Source: Bacteroides ovatus
GTDB lineage: Bacteria > Bacteroidota > Bacteroidia > Bacteroidales > Bacteroidaceae
DNA: 64,000 nucleotides
NCBI RefSeq assembly: GCF_001314995.1
Contig: NZ_CP012938.1
Coordinates: 2,604,001 to 2,668,000 of the forward strand
Direction of reading: 5' to 3'
Within the stretch, counting starts at the first letter, position 1. Every line of letters begins with the position of its first letter. Below, piece after piece: positions 1 to 8,536 of this stretch. The notes under the pieces were generated by a model. The model had not been told where the DNA came from and searched no databases. It saw nothing but the letters and a program-made list of their open reading frames with translations. The position numbers were made by a program, and so were the translations under genes.

Positions 1-1
1 C

Positions 2-922
2 GAGGGTGAAGAAGAAATAGGTTCACCCAGTCTGGAAGCTTTCTGCGAAGAACATAAAGAATTGCTGAAAGCAGACGTTATTCTGGTGTCGGATACGAGT
101 ATGCTAGGAGCTGAACTGCCCTCATTGACTACTGGTCTGCGCGGGCTGGCTTATTGGGAAATAGAAGTGACGGGACCGAATCGTGACTTGCATTCCGGAC
201 ATTTCGGGGGTGCGGTAGCCAATCCGATCAACGCGCTTTGCCAGATTATTAGCAAAGTAACGGATGCCGACGGACGTATCACTGTTCCCGGATTCTACGA
301 TGATGTGGAAGAAGTGCCGCAAACCGAACGGGAAATGATAGCCCATATTCCTTTTGACGAAAAGAAATACAAAGAAGCAATCGGTGTAAAAGAGCTTTTC
401 GGAGAAAAAGGATATAGCACATTGGAACGTAACAGTTGCCGTCCGTCTTTTGACGTATGTGGCATTTGGGGCGGATATACAGGAGAAGGTTCTAAAACCG
501 TACTGCCTTCAAAGGCTTATGCTAAAGTATCTTGCCGGTTAGTACCGCATCAGGATCACCATAAGATTTCGCAAATGTTCGCAGATTATATTCTTAGTAT
601 CGCGCCTGATACAGTACAGGTAAAAGTGACTCCCATGCACGGGGGACAAGGATATGTGTGCCCGATTTCACTTCCTGCCTATCAGGCAGCAGAGAAAGGT
701 TTCGAGATCGCTTTCGGGAAAAAGCCGTTGGCGGTACGCCGTGGCGGAAGTATTCCCATCATCTCTACTTTCGAACAGGTATTGGGAATCAAAACCGTAT
801 TGATGGGATTTGGACTCGAATCGAATGCGATCCATTCTCCGAACGAGAACTGCTCATTGGATATCTTCCGGAAAGGGATAGAGGCAGTCATAGAGTTTCA
901 TCAGGAATATGCCAGACGATAA
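2..922 (+). CDS. M20 family metallopeptidase (dipeptidase-like), C-terminal part
   Basis: The reading frame is open from the left edge, so this is the 3' part of a larger gene. The fragment starts with EGEEEIGS, the region of the catalytic/metal-binding glutamates of M20 peptidases. It continues with a dimerisation-domain signature (DLHSGHFGG) and ends with a conserved AIHSPNE segment that supplies a metal-binding histidine. Family knowledge points to a cytoplasmic zinc-dependent di- or aminopeptidase; the exact substrate cannot be read. The N-terminal metal-binding half lies outside the window. A perfect hairpin terminator follows the stop codon. Confidence 0.88.
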   Translation, partial: EGEEEIGSPSLEAFCEEHKELLKADVILVSDTSMLGAELPSLTTGLRGLAYWEIEVTGPNRDLHSGHFGGAVANPINALCQIISKVTDADGRITVPGFYDDVEEVPQTEREMIAHIPFDEKKYKEAIGVKELFGEKGYSTLERNSCRPSFDVCGIWGGYTGEGSKTVLPSKAYAKVSCRLVPHQDHHKISQMFADYILSIAPDTVQVKVTPMHGGQGYVCPISLPAYQAAEKGFEIAFGKKPLAVRRGGSIPIISTFEQVLGIKTVLMGFGLESNAIHSPNENCSLDIFRKGIEAVIEFHQEYARR

Positions 923-960
923 AGCGGATAAATAACAATCAAGTTATAAACGATACATAT

Positions 961-1012
961 AAAAGAGTGGTGAACAAGCTTGATTACAAGCATTTGTCCA
1001 CCACTCTTTTAT
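961..1012. terminator. bidirectional intrinsic terminator
   Basis: A perfect 12-bp inverted repeat (arms 961-972 and 999-1010, AAAAGAGTGGTG and its complement) lies between the convergent peptidase and bile-salt-hydrolase-family genes. A and T runs on either side of the stem make it usable from both strands. Confidence 0.8.
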
Positions 1013-1032
1013 ATATCTATCACACTGACAAA

Positions 1033-2097
1033 TTACATGACCGGAGTCTCGAAAAGGAAGGTAAATGATTGGCTGTCTTTCAAATCCTTCACTGCATCAC
1101 CTGCATAAATTTCGCCCTTTGTCAGAGACAGTTTCTTAATGCCGGCTTTCGGACTAAAATCAATTTTCTTCAAATCCAGCCAAAACAAATTCGGAGTCAG
1201 GGTAGATTCGAAATAATATACCTTATTCTTCTGATCGGATACGGAACGCCAACGGGTAGAAGATATATAAGGCTTCTCCGGTGTATTAATACCAAATGGC
1301 ACGGAAACATTACGCATCACACTCAATACGCTGGAAACTGCAATCTTTGCATCCGCAATTTGGGGAATGGCATGAATGTAGAATGAAGCCCGTACAAAAC
1401 GGTCGCTTGCCCGATTGGTTCCGGGTAACATCTGTAAGCCACCGATTTCTTTCCAGTAATCATTAATGGCCAACTGCTGTTCATATCGAGGAGAATTTGT
1501 CATCACCCGGTATTCTTTTCCTTCGTGAATACTTAATTTCCCATCCAGATATTCCAATACAGCCGTATTGCCTGTTTCATCGGTTATGGCCAGATGTAAG
1601 GTAGACTCCGGTCCTCCATTCGGCATACGGGGAGCATCAATGCGGAAAGTCTCCTTTTTCAATTCATCCACCGCTTCGCGTACCGTGGCAAAGTTATCAA
1701 GCACATACTGTGTCCAAATGCTGATGCCCATTGCCGGACGGGTATCGCCGGGAAGAGAGTAAATGGATTCCGGCAAGAAAAGCAGGCTAGCCACTAATCC
1801 TTTCTCGTTCATTCCGTCACAAGTACCTATATCATATCCTGTAGCAATCACACTTCCATATTTGGAAGTCCAGTTCACAGTTTTCTCTTTGTTATGTCCC
1901 ATACGTTGGATGCCACGCGGAAATACATAGATATTCGTCATGATATCTTCCTTCCAGTCCATTGTACGTCCTGTTACCACCATCTGGTCAGGGCCTATAT
2001 ACACTGCACGCGTACATGCTTCTACAGGCTGTACACTCATCAAAGAGACGGCAGCCAACACCAATGCAACTCCTGCTAATTTTTTCTTCATGTTCAT
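1033..2097 (-). CDS. choloylglycine hydrolase family protein (bile salt hydrolase / penicillin V acylase type)
   Basis: An Ntn-hydrolase of about 354 residues, taking the start MNMKKK at 2097 because a typical signal peptide follows; an upstream ATG at 2145 would add 16 residues before it. The peptide ends VEA and is followed directly by Cys28, the N-terminal nucleophile of this family. Family residues are visible: Arg44 and Asp47 (GRTMDW), Asn97 (GMNEKG), Asn201 (TNSP) and Arg233 (DRFVR). Signal cleavage, rather than removal of Met, would expose the nucleophile, as in periplasmic Bacteroides members. These enzymes hydrolyse linear amides, either glycine/taurine bile acids or penicillin V; sequence alone does not separate the two. 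A B. thetaiotaomicron-like context favours bile salts. Confidence 0.88.
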   Translation of the reverse strand: MNMKKKLAGVALVLAAVSLMSVQPVEACTRAVYIGPDQMVVTGRTMDWKEDIMTNIYVFPRGIQRMGHNKEKTVNWTSKYGSVIATGYDIGTCDGMNEKGLVASLLFLPESIYSLPGDTRPAMGISIWTQYVLDNFATVREAVDELKKETFRIDAPRMPNGGPESTLHLAITDETGNTAVLEYLDGKLSIHEGKEYRVMTNSPRYEQQLAINDYWKEIGGLQMLPGTNRASDRFVRASFYIHAIPQIADAKIAVSSVLSVMRNVSVPFGINTPEKPYISSTRWRSVSDQKNKVYYFESTLTPNLFWLDLKKIDFSPKAGIKKLSLTKGEIYAGDAVKDLKDSQSFTFLFETPVM

Positions 2098-2341
2098 TCT
2101 ATTTAAATAATTGATCTTCTTATTTATAAATAACAAACGCGCCACGATTATTGCCTAAAAGAAAGAGGATTTTAATGAAAAAAAGGCATTTATCCAATGC
2201 AGGAAGAAATTTTGGGTTTTCAACGTATGAGGGTTATCATCACAAAGATCATTTCTTAGCGAAAAATATTAAATAAATTTAAGTGTTACTATTGCAGTCA
2301 TTGCTACTTTAGTTCGTCCAATAAATAAACATACAATTATC

Positions 2342-3208
2342 ATGATAAAAGAGTACACCAAACAAACTATAATCATTTGCTTTCTATTACAAGGAATCGC
2401 ATTATCAAGCAGAGCGCAAGAACAACAAATGTGGCAACGATACCACGATAAATGTCGAAGAGAAGCAAGTATTATTGACACTCTCCCCTCCAAATTGGAA
2501 AAAGCCTTGCACTGGTCGCCAACAATAAATAAAGAACAAAAAGAGGTTATACGCTATATACTATGGAATATGGTTTATGTGGAAGGTGGTACAGCCAATC
2601 TCGGAGACAACAACAACTATCCCGTGGATGTAGCCTCTTTTTTCATCAACCGATATGAAGTTAGTCAGGATGAATGGTATGTCATTATGGGAGAAAATCC
2701 TTCTAACCAACACAGACGTAACTATCCGGTAGACCAAGTCAATTGGTTCAACGCTCAACGATTTACCAAAAAACTTTCTCAATTAAGCGGTCTACCCTTC
2801 CGTCTCCCCTTCGAAGCAGAATGGGAATATGCAGCACGTGGGGGAGTAAAAACCAAGAATTTCATCTATGCCGGCAGCAATAATGCAGAACAGGTTGCCT
2901 GGTTTAGAGAAAAATATTATAATACTTACGTGTCCAAAGAAACAGGGACGAAGAAGCCCAACGAACTGGGACTTTATGACATGAGTGGAAACGTATATGA
3001 ATGGTGTATGGACTGGTATGACAGAAAGGTTCCTTTTACCGGAAACATCGCTCCGGTTATAAGCGAAAAAGATACGCATAAAGTGTTGCGTGGAGGTAGT
3101 TATTATACCTTCGAGAAATATTGTAAAGTCACCAGCCGCTACGGAGTTAACCCGCAACGATGGGATATTGATTACGGATTACGGTTGGTAGTGTCACTAC
3201 CAAATTAA
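2342..3208 (+). CDS. SUMF1/formylglycine-generating-enzyme-fold secreted protein, probably not a sulfatase activator
   Basis: This 288-residue protein has an N-terminal signal peptide (hydrophobic stretch to about residue 25, then AQEQ). It carries the FGE-sulfatase fold: the WEYAARGG motif, GNVYEWCMDWY and VLRGGSY. In true formylglycine-generating enzymes two cysteines five residues apart bind copper. Here only the first is kept (Cys261) and the second position is Arg, so sulfatase activation is unlikely. Related Bacteroidetes proteins (GldJ/GldK-type) use the fold structurally at the outer membrane, which may be the case here. It stands alone, with no sulfatase nearby. Confidence 0.75.
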   Translation: MIKEYTKQTIIICFLLQGIALSSRAQEQQMWQRYHDKCRREASIIDTLPSKLEKALHWSPTINKEQKEVIRYILWNMVYVEGGTANLGDNNNYPVDVASFFINRYEVSQDEWYVIMGENPSNQHRRNYPVDQVNWFNAQRFTKKLSQLSGLPFRLPFEAEWEYAARGGVKTKNFIYAGSNNAEQVAWFREKYYNTYVSKETGTKKPNELGLYDMSGNVYEWCMDWYDRKVPFTGNIAPVISEKDTHKVLRGGSYYTFEKYCKVTSRYGVNPQRWDIDYGLRLVVSLPN

Positions 3209-3210
3209 AA

Positions 3211-3247
3211 GAGGAGCATATTATTCACTGTATTATTTTAGCTCCTC
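3211..3247. terminator. weak intergenic hairpin between convergent genes
   Basis: GAGGAGC (3211-3217) pairs with GCTCCTC (3241-3247) between the ends of the two convergent genes. The U tract is poor, so terminator function is uncertain. Confidence 0.4.
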
Positions 3248-3289
3248 ATTGTTCTAAATACTGTTATTATATACAAATGTCAAGTCGAC

Positions 3290-5329
3290 TTATTGATCGG
3301 CCAGTTTATAAAGTTCATACCCTCCCAATGCCAGTACATAAGGCAGATTAAGAATAACGTCGGCATCCTTCTCCACCTCTTCGGGGTACTTTTGCAGCAA
3401 TTCGTTGAAAGGCATAATGAGAGGGTGTTGCAAGAAAACTTTATCTTTCACCTCGGCACGTCTCCAGCCAGCCACTGTACGCTCGGCATTCCATCGGTAT
3501 TTCTCCATGCGCACCAACAGACACAAAACTTGAGACGGTAGATTCTCATTGAACATAGATTCGGATATGCGTGCCGGCGAACGGTCGCTCCGCTTAATAC
3601 CGTAGCCTAGCGTACGACAAAATACACTATAGGCATCCAGTTGATAGCGGTTAGCCCAACGTAACGGCTCGCTCAATTTGTTCCACAGAAACTGTGCCTG
3701 ATGATTCATCAAAATGAAATCGGCAGAGTGGTTGCCATAAGATTCATACATCTTCTTCAACACCTCTTTCTGCTTGAGGCTTTCATCTGTATAGCAGCAA
3801 TCGTAGAGGTAATTCACATACAAAGCCAGTTTATCCTGCAAGATATTTTTCTTCATCCCCCTATCTACCATACCAAACACCTTGACATAACGATAACGCC
3901 CTTGCTCATCGTCCACTATCGACGACAAATCGTTATTGAAATCCTGACGGATAAGTACACGACATTGATGTTGATAAACCTCATGCGGCAAGTTGAGTCC
4001 TAATGAGAGACTCAAATCGGGATCATGCACGCAAATAGCCACTGTAAGCATACAGTGTTTATTTTGTGCCCATTGTTGTAGACGGGTGCGCATAGCAGTA
4101 CTACAAATGTCGTCATGGCAATATTCTACCTCAATATCGCCTATCTGACTCTCTATATAAGGAAATTGAGCTTTGAAGTAGTCTTTCTGTGATTCCATCT
4201 CTCGATCTACTAAAGTGATGTGGGTACGTATGCGCTCATCTGTCGGCAGACGGTCATCGTAATTGGCATAATGGCAGATACGTAGTGCTTCAAGCAGCAA
4301 CGAGCGTCCCATCCGATTGAATCCCACAATAACCAGATGCACATAGTCTTGACTAGTAGCAGTCCAGTTTCCATCAGGTTGTTGCGTTATGCTTATGGGG
4401 CGATAGTCTAGCGGATCATAATATCTTTCACTATCGGCAGCATAGAGACTCCATAGTTGCCGGGCCAAATTCTCGTGGAGGTTAAAGGGACGGAAAAAAA
4501 TATTAGGTTTCCCCTCAATGCAAAACACCTCCGGCGGCAGATTCATTTTCTGTATGTTAGAGTACGAAGGGATACTGTCGAACTGCACATATACAGGCAT
4601 CACCTTGCCATCGGAACATTTGCCACGCAGAGCACTCACCAAATGCACAATCGCTATATTTTTAGCATCGCGTCCGCAACGTTCTTCATCACCCAGTACA
4701 TACACTTCACTCGCGCTCGCTATGTTCAACCGCTGAAGTTCTTCGATCGACTCAATGTTGCCAAAGTAAACAAGCACTTGCCGCTCTATTTCGATGGGCA
4801 AGGCAGACTGTATGCGATGACGTACCGTTGCCGCCTCTATACCGCTCATCAGTAAGATACGTGCCGAAGAACATTCGTTATATAGTTCGCGTATCATATT
4901 GATAGATAGTTCATTGAAGCCTATCAATACATAATGTTGAGTTATGTTGCGGTAAGTCATTCGCCCCGTGTTTACTACATCCACACGCCGCTCTATAATG
5001 TTGGAAATGGTAGAGATGAGCACACCGCCCAATAAAATGGATCCCGAAAAGCTAACAATTCCCAGCAATAGCCTGCTGGACCAAGCTGTCTCGTTCATTT
5101 GGTTACCAGGATCCACAAAGTTGTTGTACACCACCCAGAGCCTTTCGCCCCATTCCTCATGTCCATACAATTGGATAGAAAAGAACATCACGATGATAAA
5201 GAAGATAGCCAGCACCGTAGCAATAGTAACGAGTAACAGGGTGAGCTGCGACTTGATACCTCCCGAAATGGTGCGATCCATATACTCTTGTGAGAATATC
5301 TTCTTGTAGTAGTTTATAAAACGGTTCAT
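3290..5329 (-). CDS. CASTOR/POLLUX-like ion channel with two RCK-type Rossmann domains
   Basis: A 679-residue membrane protein. A transmembrane helix lies near residues 27-55, a pore-like segment (VVYNNFVDPGN) near 68-78, and another helix near 85-112. Two cytoplasmic nucleotide-binding-like folds follow; their first strands read HYVLIGFNELS (about residue 132) and HLVIVGFNRMG (about residue 335). Length and order match prokaryotic relatives of plant CASTOR/POLLUX nuclear-envelope channels and TrkA-N/RCK potassium channels. It probably passes cations under ligand control, but the selectivity filter is not the canonical TVGYG, so I do not claim potassium. It is a single gene with a possible promoter about 170 bp upstream. 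Confidence 0.72.
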   Translation of the reverse strand: MNRFINYYKKIFSQEYMDRTISGGIKSQLTLLLVTIATVLAIFFIIVMFFSIQLYGHEEWGERLWVVYNNFVDPGNQMNETAWSSRLLLGIVSFSGSILLGGVLISTISNIIERRVDVVNTGRMTYRNITQHYVLIGFNELSINMIRELYNECSSARILLMSGIEAATVRHRIQSALPIEIERQVLVYFGNIESIEELQRLNIASASEVYVLGDEERCGRDAKNIAIVHLVSALRGKCSDGKVMPVYVQFDSIPSYSNIQKMNLPPEVFCIEGKPNIFFRPFNLHENLARQLWSLYAADSERYYDPLDYRPISITQQPDGNWTATSQDYVHLVIVGFNRMGRSLLLEALRICHYANYDDRLPTDERIRTHITLVDREMESQKDYFKAQFPYIESQIGDIEVEYCHDDICSTAMRTRLQQWAQNKHCMLTVAICVHDPDLSLSLGLNLPHEVYQHQCRVLIRQDFNNDLSSIVDDEQGRYRYVKVFGMVDRGMKKNILQDKLALYVNYLYDCCYTDESLKQKEVLKKMYESYGNHSADFILMNHQAQFLWNKLSEPLRWANRYQLDAYSVFCRTLGYGIKRSDRSPARISESMFNENLPSQVLCLLVRMEKYRWNAERTVAGWRRAEVKDKVFLQHPLIMPFNELLQKYPEEVEKDADVILNLPYVLALGGYELYKLADQ

Positions 5330-5496
5330 GCTTATAACTTATTGATAGCAAAACATACAAGTCCTGCCCATATTGTGTATATTTCGAGCTATTTGTTCTG
5401 ATAATCGTACCATATCATGCACCAATACCATATAATCCGTATCAATGGGTTTGGTTGACAGTCGTGTTTCATAAATAGAATATTTAGAGTTGTGTA

Positions 5497-5504
5497 CAAA
5501 TATA
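5497..5504 (-). promoter_or_regulatory. candidate -7 box for the ion-channel gene
   Basis: The minus strand reads TATATTTG, matching Bacteroides TAnnTTTG. CAAA blocks upstream are at a short spacing (16 nt), so this is tentative. It would give a leader of about 160 nt. Confidence 0.4.
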
Positions 5505-5643
5505 GTATTTTTCAACAAATCAAATAGTTTTTCACTTAACTATTTTCAGCAGTGTACTTTACCTTGTTATCGTATGGCAGTATATAAAATGAAATTCACC
5601 AGTACAAGAAGACATTAATCGCAAGATAACAGCTATGGAACGA

Positions 5644-5877
5644 AGTAAAATTCGTATAAAAATGGAGTAAGATATTCTACTTCCATAAAGTAATATCTCC
5701 ATAATCTTTATTGTATTTAAGATTATTCAGTGCATAGATTTAAGATTTTCTATGCAGAAAACTAGAATCTTTTATGCACTCAAGTAGTTGTCACCTTACA
5801 ACGGGATAATAGTCACCTTATAGAATGACAAACGTCACTTTATAAGGTGATATTAATCATTCTATAAGGTGACCATC
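5644..5877. repeat. intergenic array with 22-bp periodicity (array A)
   Basis: This is the main content of the 776-bp gap between the channel gene and topB. GTCACCTTA begins at 5790 and 5812, and GTCACTTTA at 5834, exactly 22 bp apart. The inverted form AAGGTGA recurs at 5844-5850 and 5866-5872, again 22 apart. The 17-bp segment 5812-5828 is perfectly inverted at 5857-5873. Just upstream a second word, TATGCA, recurs at 5751 and 5773 (22 bp), with an inverted copy at 5731. A weaker word, AGTAA, recurs at 5644 and 5666. No coding potential was seen. Confidence 0.8.
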
Positions 5878-6105
5878 TATCTCTGAAAGGATGAAAACCA
5901 CTAAAGATACAAAATAAATCAGTAAAAAGCAATAGTAAGATAGGAAATTTGCCTGGAATGCAAACATACTTAATTTATTTCAATACAGCATAATAAAGAG
6001 GCCGCATTCATATCATGCAGATTAAATCTAACCTGCTAATTGCAGCACCTCCATCTCTCACTCTCTTCGTGATATGACGGACTTTTTACTTTTATCCCTT
6101 TTCTA

Positions 6106-8280
6106 TTAGAAATTTTTCCGGAAAGTACATCCATTTCTCCATTCCGAACATCCGTAAGCGGTTTTTCCTTTAATAATAATTCCCTTACCACAAAGCGGAC
6201 ATGGCTGACCTACAAACGTATCTACATCACCTGTAGCAGAAGGAATTGAAGCAGGAGTAGTAACCGGAGCCGGAGAAGGTGCCGAATTAGAACTCACTTC
6301 ACTTACCGCTTTTTCTGTTTTCGGTTTCTTTTCTTTCGGTGCACTCGGTTTACGTTCTCGCTTTTTAGTTTCTTTCTTTTCTTTCTCTTCAGCCTTTGCA
6401 GCTACTGCATCCTGAATAGTAATGCGTCGGTTTGTATTATCAGAAAGTACACTCATCACTATTTCCGAAACCATCTGTTTCAGTTCTTCGAGAAACTGGC
6501 GGGCATCGTATGTCTTCTTTTCAATTTCGCGAAGCTTCTTTTCCCAAATACCTGTCAGTTCCGCCGATTTCAATAATTCTTCGTGAATGAGCTGCACCAA
6601 CTCCACTCCTGTCGGGGTGGCAATCAGGTTCTTTCTCTCCTTACGGATATAATTTCGTTTGAACAGTGTTTCAATGATGGCAGCACGGGTAGACGGCCGG
6701 CCGATACCATTCTCCTTCAAGGCATCACGAAGTTCATCATTATCCACCAGTTTTCCGGCTGTTTCCATTGCACGGAGCAGTGTCGCTTCGGTATAAGGTC
6801 TGGGCGGCTGTGTCCATTTCTCGTTCAAGTCGGGAATGTGAGGACCACTTTCACCCTTCACAAAGGTAGGGAGTACATTTTCATCCTCTTCCTCTTTTTC
6901 TTCAGTAGGATCTTTTACGTCCTTTGCAAACACGACACGCCATCCCGGTTCCAGAATTTGTTTTCCGGTTACCCGGAATTCTATCTTATCCACTTCTCCC
7001 ATGACGGTAGTAGTAGAAATCTTACAGTCCGGATAGAATACGGCTATAAAACGACGGGCTATCAAGTCATAGACACGACGTTCCATATCCGTCAGGTTTT
7101 GAGCATAGACTCCGGTGGGGATAATGGCGTGGTGATCCGTCACCTTCGAGTTGTCAAATACCTTTTTCGATTTAGGAAGTGTAGTGCCGGCTAACGGAGC
7201 CGTCAAGACTTCGTAATCACGGAGTCCTTTCAGGATAGCGGGACATTTCGGGTAAATATCATCACTCAAGAAAGTGGTATCGACACGCGGATAGGTAGCT
7301 ACCTTCTTCTCATAAAGAGACTGGATTAGTTTCAGCGTTTCATCAGCCGAATAAGCGAATTTCTTGTTACATTCTACCTGAAGAGAAGTCAAGTCGAACA
7401 AACGTGGGGCGAACTCTCTCCCATCTTTCTTGCCAACACTAGTGACTACAAACGGAAGATCCTTTATGCGTTCTACCAATGCCTCGCCTTCTTCCCGGTT
7501 AGCGATAGGGTCGATACCCGGATTATCTATTTTCTTTTTTCCACCGTTCTTTTCTTCTTCCGCAGCAATTTCTTCATCACTTTTGCGGATAAGTGCGGAA
7601 AAAGTGGTATCCCGATAGTTGGTTTTCAGTTCCCAGTATTGCTTGGGTTCGAAATTGGCTATTTCCAACTGACGGTTGACAATCAGTGCCAGAGTCGGTG
7701 TCTGTACACGACCGATAGAGAGTACCTGTTTATTTTGACCGTATTTAATGGTGTAAAGACGGGTGGCGTTCATTCCTAATAGCCAGTCACCCATCGCACG
7801 AGAAAGTCCGGCTTCATAGAGTGACTGAAAATCTGTCTGATCTTTCAGCTTCGCAAACCCTTCCCGGATAGCTTCTTCTGTCAATGAAGAAATCCACAGA
7901 CGTTTCACCGGACAGCGTGCACCTGCTTTCTGCATCACCCAACGCTGAATCAATTCTCCCTCTTGCCCGGCATCACCGCAGTTGATGATTTCATCTGCGT
8001 TCTGCATCAGTCCCTCGATAATGTGGAATTGTTTTTCGTAGGTAGGATTCTCTATCAACTTGATGCCGAAACGTGGAGGAATCATTGGCAGGCTACCTAA
8101 ATTCCATGATTTCCAGTTAGGCGTGTATTCATGCGGCTCTTTCAGGGTACAAAGATGCCCGAATGTCCAGGTCACCTGGTATCCGTTTCCTTCTATATAT
8201 CCTTCTTTTCTGGTATGAGCGCCGAGTACTTCGGCTATATCGCGTGCTACTGATGGCTTTTCGGCTATGCAAACTATCAT
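6106..8280 (-). CDS. topB: DNA topoisomerase III (type IA)
   Basis: A 724-residue type IA topoisomerase. The TOPRIM domain starts at residue 1 (CIAEKPSVARDIAEVLGA) and includes the acidic DAGQEGELI motif near residue 103. The active-site tyrosine lies in ATYPRVDTTFLSDD, near residue 336. The conserved TEATLLRAME and GIGRPSTRA motifs are present. A low-complexity Lys/Glu/Pro linker (about 635-690) leads to one four-Cys zinc ribbon at the C terminus. It relaxes or decatenates single-strand-containing DNA. The gene appears monocistronic, with a TAACTTTG box upstream. Confidence 0.95.
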   Translation of the reverse strand: MIVCIAEKPSVARDIAEVLGAHTRKEGYIEGNGYQVTWTFGHLCTLKEPHEYTPNWKSWNLGSLPMIPPRFGIKLIENPTYEKQFHIIEGLMQNADEIINCGDAGQEGELIQRWVMQKAGARCPVKRLWISSLTEEAIREGFAKLKDQTDFQSLYEAGLSRAMGDWLLGMNATRLYTIKYGQNKQVLSIGRVQTPTLALIVNRQLEIANFEPKQYWELKTNYRDTTFSALIRKSDEEIAAEEEKNGGKKKIDNPGIDPIANREEGEALVERIKDLPFVVTSVGKKDGREFAPRLFDLTSLQVECNKKFAYSADETLKLIQSLYEKKVATYPRVDTTFLSDDIYPKCPAILKGLRDYEVLTAPLAGTTLPKSKKVFDNSKVTDHHAIIPTGVYAQNLTDMERRVYDLIARRFIAVFYPDCKISTTTVMGEVDKIEFRVTGKQILEPGWRVVFAKDVKDPTEEKEEEDENVLPTFVKGESGPHIPDLNEKWTQPPRPYTEATLLRAMETAGKLVDNDELRDALKENGIGRPSTRAAIIETLFKRNYIRKERKNLIATPTGVELVQLIHEELLKSAELTGIWEKKLREIEKKTYDARQFLEELKQMVSEIVMSVLSDNTNRRITIQDAVAAKAEEKEKKETKKRERKPSAPKEKKPKTEKAVSEVSSNSAPSPAPVTTPASIPSATGDVDTFVGQPCPLCGKGIIIKGKTAYGCSEWRNGCTFRKNF

Positions 8281-8313
8281 TTTTTCTCTTCTTGTTTTTA
8301 CACTAACAGCTTA

Positions 8314-8321
8314 CAAAGTTA
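8314..8321 (-). promoter_or_regulatory. candidate -7 box for topB
   Basis: Minus-strand TAACTTTG lies 34 bp upstream of the start codon. No clear TTTG -33 element was seen. Confidence 0.45.
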
Positions 8322-8478
8322 CACGATTATTTCTCATTGACCGCATGAAGAGAGAAAAAAGTCCATAAAGGCATAGATCGGAGAAAGAATGATAACTTCA
8401 ACTGAATAGTTTTCAAGATGTACCGCTTTCTCCTTTTTTATACCACTCCATTTGATGTTTGATAAGCTATATAATGAA

Positions 8479-8521
8479 GCTGCACAGTTCTACACACGAT
8501 ATGTGCATAGCTCTGTGCAGC
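8479..8521. terminator. intergenic hairpin downstream of the EEP gene
   Basis: GCTGCACAG (8479-8487) is perfectly inverted at 8513-8521. There is no strong U tract, so it may be a terminator or only a 3'-end stem. Confidence 0.45.
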
Positions 8522-8536
8522 CTCTCTATAACGTTT

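Noticed and set aside
5157..5360. Minus-strand frame overlapping the channel gene start
   Set aside because: Out-of-frame shadow of the channel gene.
5644..5877. CRISPR array as explanation for array A (and B, C)
   Set aside because: No identical direct repeats with unrelated spacers; the units are contiguous, degenerate and partly inverted, and no cas genes are present.
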